From positions 1-64,000 of the forward strand of contig VFIW01000117.1 of assembly GCA_006386115.1 (NCBI GenBank): a DNA stretch of 64,000 nt, read 5' to 3'. The notes beneath the pieces are model-generated. The model searched no databases. It was not told the DNA's origin and saw only the letters and a list, made by a program, of their open reading frames with translations. This stretch comes from Globisporangium splendens (taxonomy: Eukaryota > Oomycota > Peronosporomycetes > Pythiales > Pythiaceae). This document shows positions 63,139 to 64,000 of the stretch, one piece after another. Made by a program: the position numbers and the translations under genes. The stretch's first letter is position 1, and each line of letters starts with the position of its first letter.

Positions 63139-64000
63139 ATGGCGACGCTCCTGTATGAAGGTGCAGCCGCTGTGTGCGCGTTTAAGCGTCGATATAAATG
63201 CGTATACACTGCTCGCACTACGTGGCGCTACCTCATCTTGCTATGTACATGCGTGTTTGTGTAATGCGCAGGTGTGGAGGTGGACGTCCCAATGGACCTC
63301 CAGGGCATCGCGTTTTTGATCTCGCAGGGCAGACTCACGCTCCACTGCGTCAACTTCACGGGCGACGTCGTGCTCTCGAAGAAGCAGCGTACGTTGCGAA
63401 GTACCTCTGTTTAGTGCTATCATTGCGGATGAGACCATGGCGGTATGATGGACTCATGTGCGCATGTGTGTGCCTCTGTGGATCGATTGTAGGAGTAGCA
63501 ATGGCAACAGCTCCAGTGCCAGTAGCTCCAACGCCGACGACAAGCGCACCAGCGGCATCTGAGACCAATAGAGCTCCTACTTCTGCGCCCGAAGCGCCAG
63601 TTGCAAGTGTGAATCCGCCAGTCGTAGTGCGAACTTCAGAAGCTTCTGGAGTACCCCCAACAGCAGTTCCAGTATCAACAACAGCAAAATCCAAACCTTC
63701 ACTGTCGACAAAGCGTCCTGCGGCTTCCAAGAAGCGTGCTGCGGAGCAAAGCAGAAGTGATGGCAACCGCAGAAGTAGCACCGGCAGTAGCAGCGGTGCG
63801 GCTCCCGCACCTCCCAAGAAGAGGTTGCTCCCGACAATATCGACCTTTCGCTCGGATCCGTACAGGATGAGGCAAGCCGCTCTACGTGAGCTGTCCAATC
63901 CACACGATGATGGAGACAGCGATGAGAACGATAGCAACCAAGTAGAAACCGCAAAGTCTACGAGTACGGCAACAGTGCCTCGTCCTGGACCCCAAGGAAT
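63139..64000 (+). CDS. Unrecognised three-exon gene, 3' end outside window
   Basis: Exons 63139-63160, 63272-63388 and 63493-64000+. Intron 1 (111 nt) is GTGCAG...GCGCAG. Intron 2 (104 nt) is GTACGT...TTGTAG. The joins keep frame and are supported by the inverted homologue, which aligns over exons 1-2 with a clean two-codon indel. The product begins MATLLYEGVEVDVPMD, then LTLHCVNFTGDVVLSKKQ, a short beta-rich-looking domain I do not recognise. A long low-complexity Ala/Pro/Ser/Thr region with basic clusters follows (STKRPAASKKRAA, PPKKRLLP, like nuclear localisation signals) and an acidic DDGDSDENDSN stretch. I assign no function; a nuclear protein is a guess. Confidence 0.65.

Noticed and set aside
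63356..63937. 193-codon and 125-codon minus-strand frames near the right end
   Set aside because: They are antisense to exon 3 of the plus gene, whose frame is supported by splice joins and the inverted homologue.
1..64000. tRNA, rRNA, riboswitch or bacterial operon signals
   Set aside because: No cloverleaf, rRNA core sequence or ribosome-binding-site-led gene strings were seen; the introns and promoters are eukaryotic.

Overview
The window looks like nuclear DNA of an oomycete. The evidence is a near-perfect match to the oomycete initiator (Inr/FPR) core promoter in front of every intact gene copy, short spliceosomal introns (one starting GTACGT), secreted copper-only superoxide dismutase-like proteins, and Ty3/gypsy and LINE retroelements. 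Saprolegniales (for example Aphanomyces) is a guess only. I saw no rRNA, tRNA, CRISPR or prokaryotic operon signal.

About two thirds of the window is an array of 3.76-3.85 kb units. A complete unit carries one secreted Cu-only SOD-like gene (271 aa), the 3' remnant of a second GPI-anchored SOD-like paralogue, and a 37-codon remnant of a third. Units 1-3 (1-10669) have the SOD gene on the minus strand. Units at 11974-33529 have it on the plus strand. The unit at 48681-60605 is minus again. There are nine SOD copies: eight open and one frameshifted (25647-26460). Five of the eight encode the same protein. The ninth (61288-62115) lies outside the array, with a different tail and upstream region.

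The two orientation switches are marked by the same 1304-bp cassette, at 10670-11973 and 43420-44723. It is a gag gene between two inverted 230-bp LTRs of a gypsy element (GypA). The sequences beyond each cassette are mirror images: array unit on both sides of the first, GypA pol on both sides of the second. The simplest reading is a tandem array in which one GypA insertion was duplicated together with the array. Recombination between inverted LTRs then flipped the 31.4-kb block 11974-43419 (if this is not an assembly error).

Younger insertions sit on top of this. GypB (34101-40028) is an apparently complete chromodomain gypsy element with a 1689-codon ORF, LTRs differing at one site and a 5-bp target duplication. 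Three copies of one LINE family occur, all with 13-15 bp target duplications: a 9.4-kb full-length but multiply broken copy (48978-58353) and two 5'-truncated copies (5478-6790 and 30320-32626).

The right end (62287-64000) leaves the array. An inverted gene pair faces outward from a 199-bp shared promoter: a three-exon gene running off the window (plus) and its decayed partner (minus). Intron 1 is more conserved between the two than the neighbouring exon.
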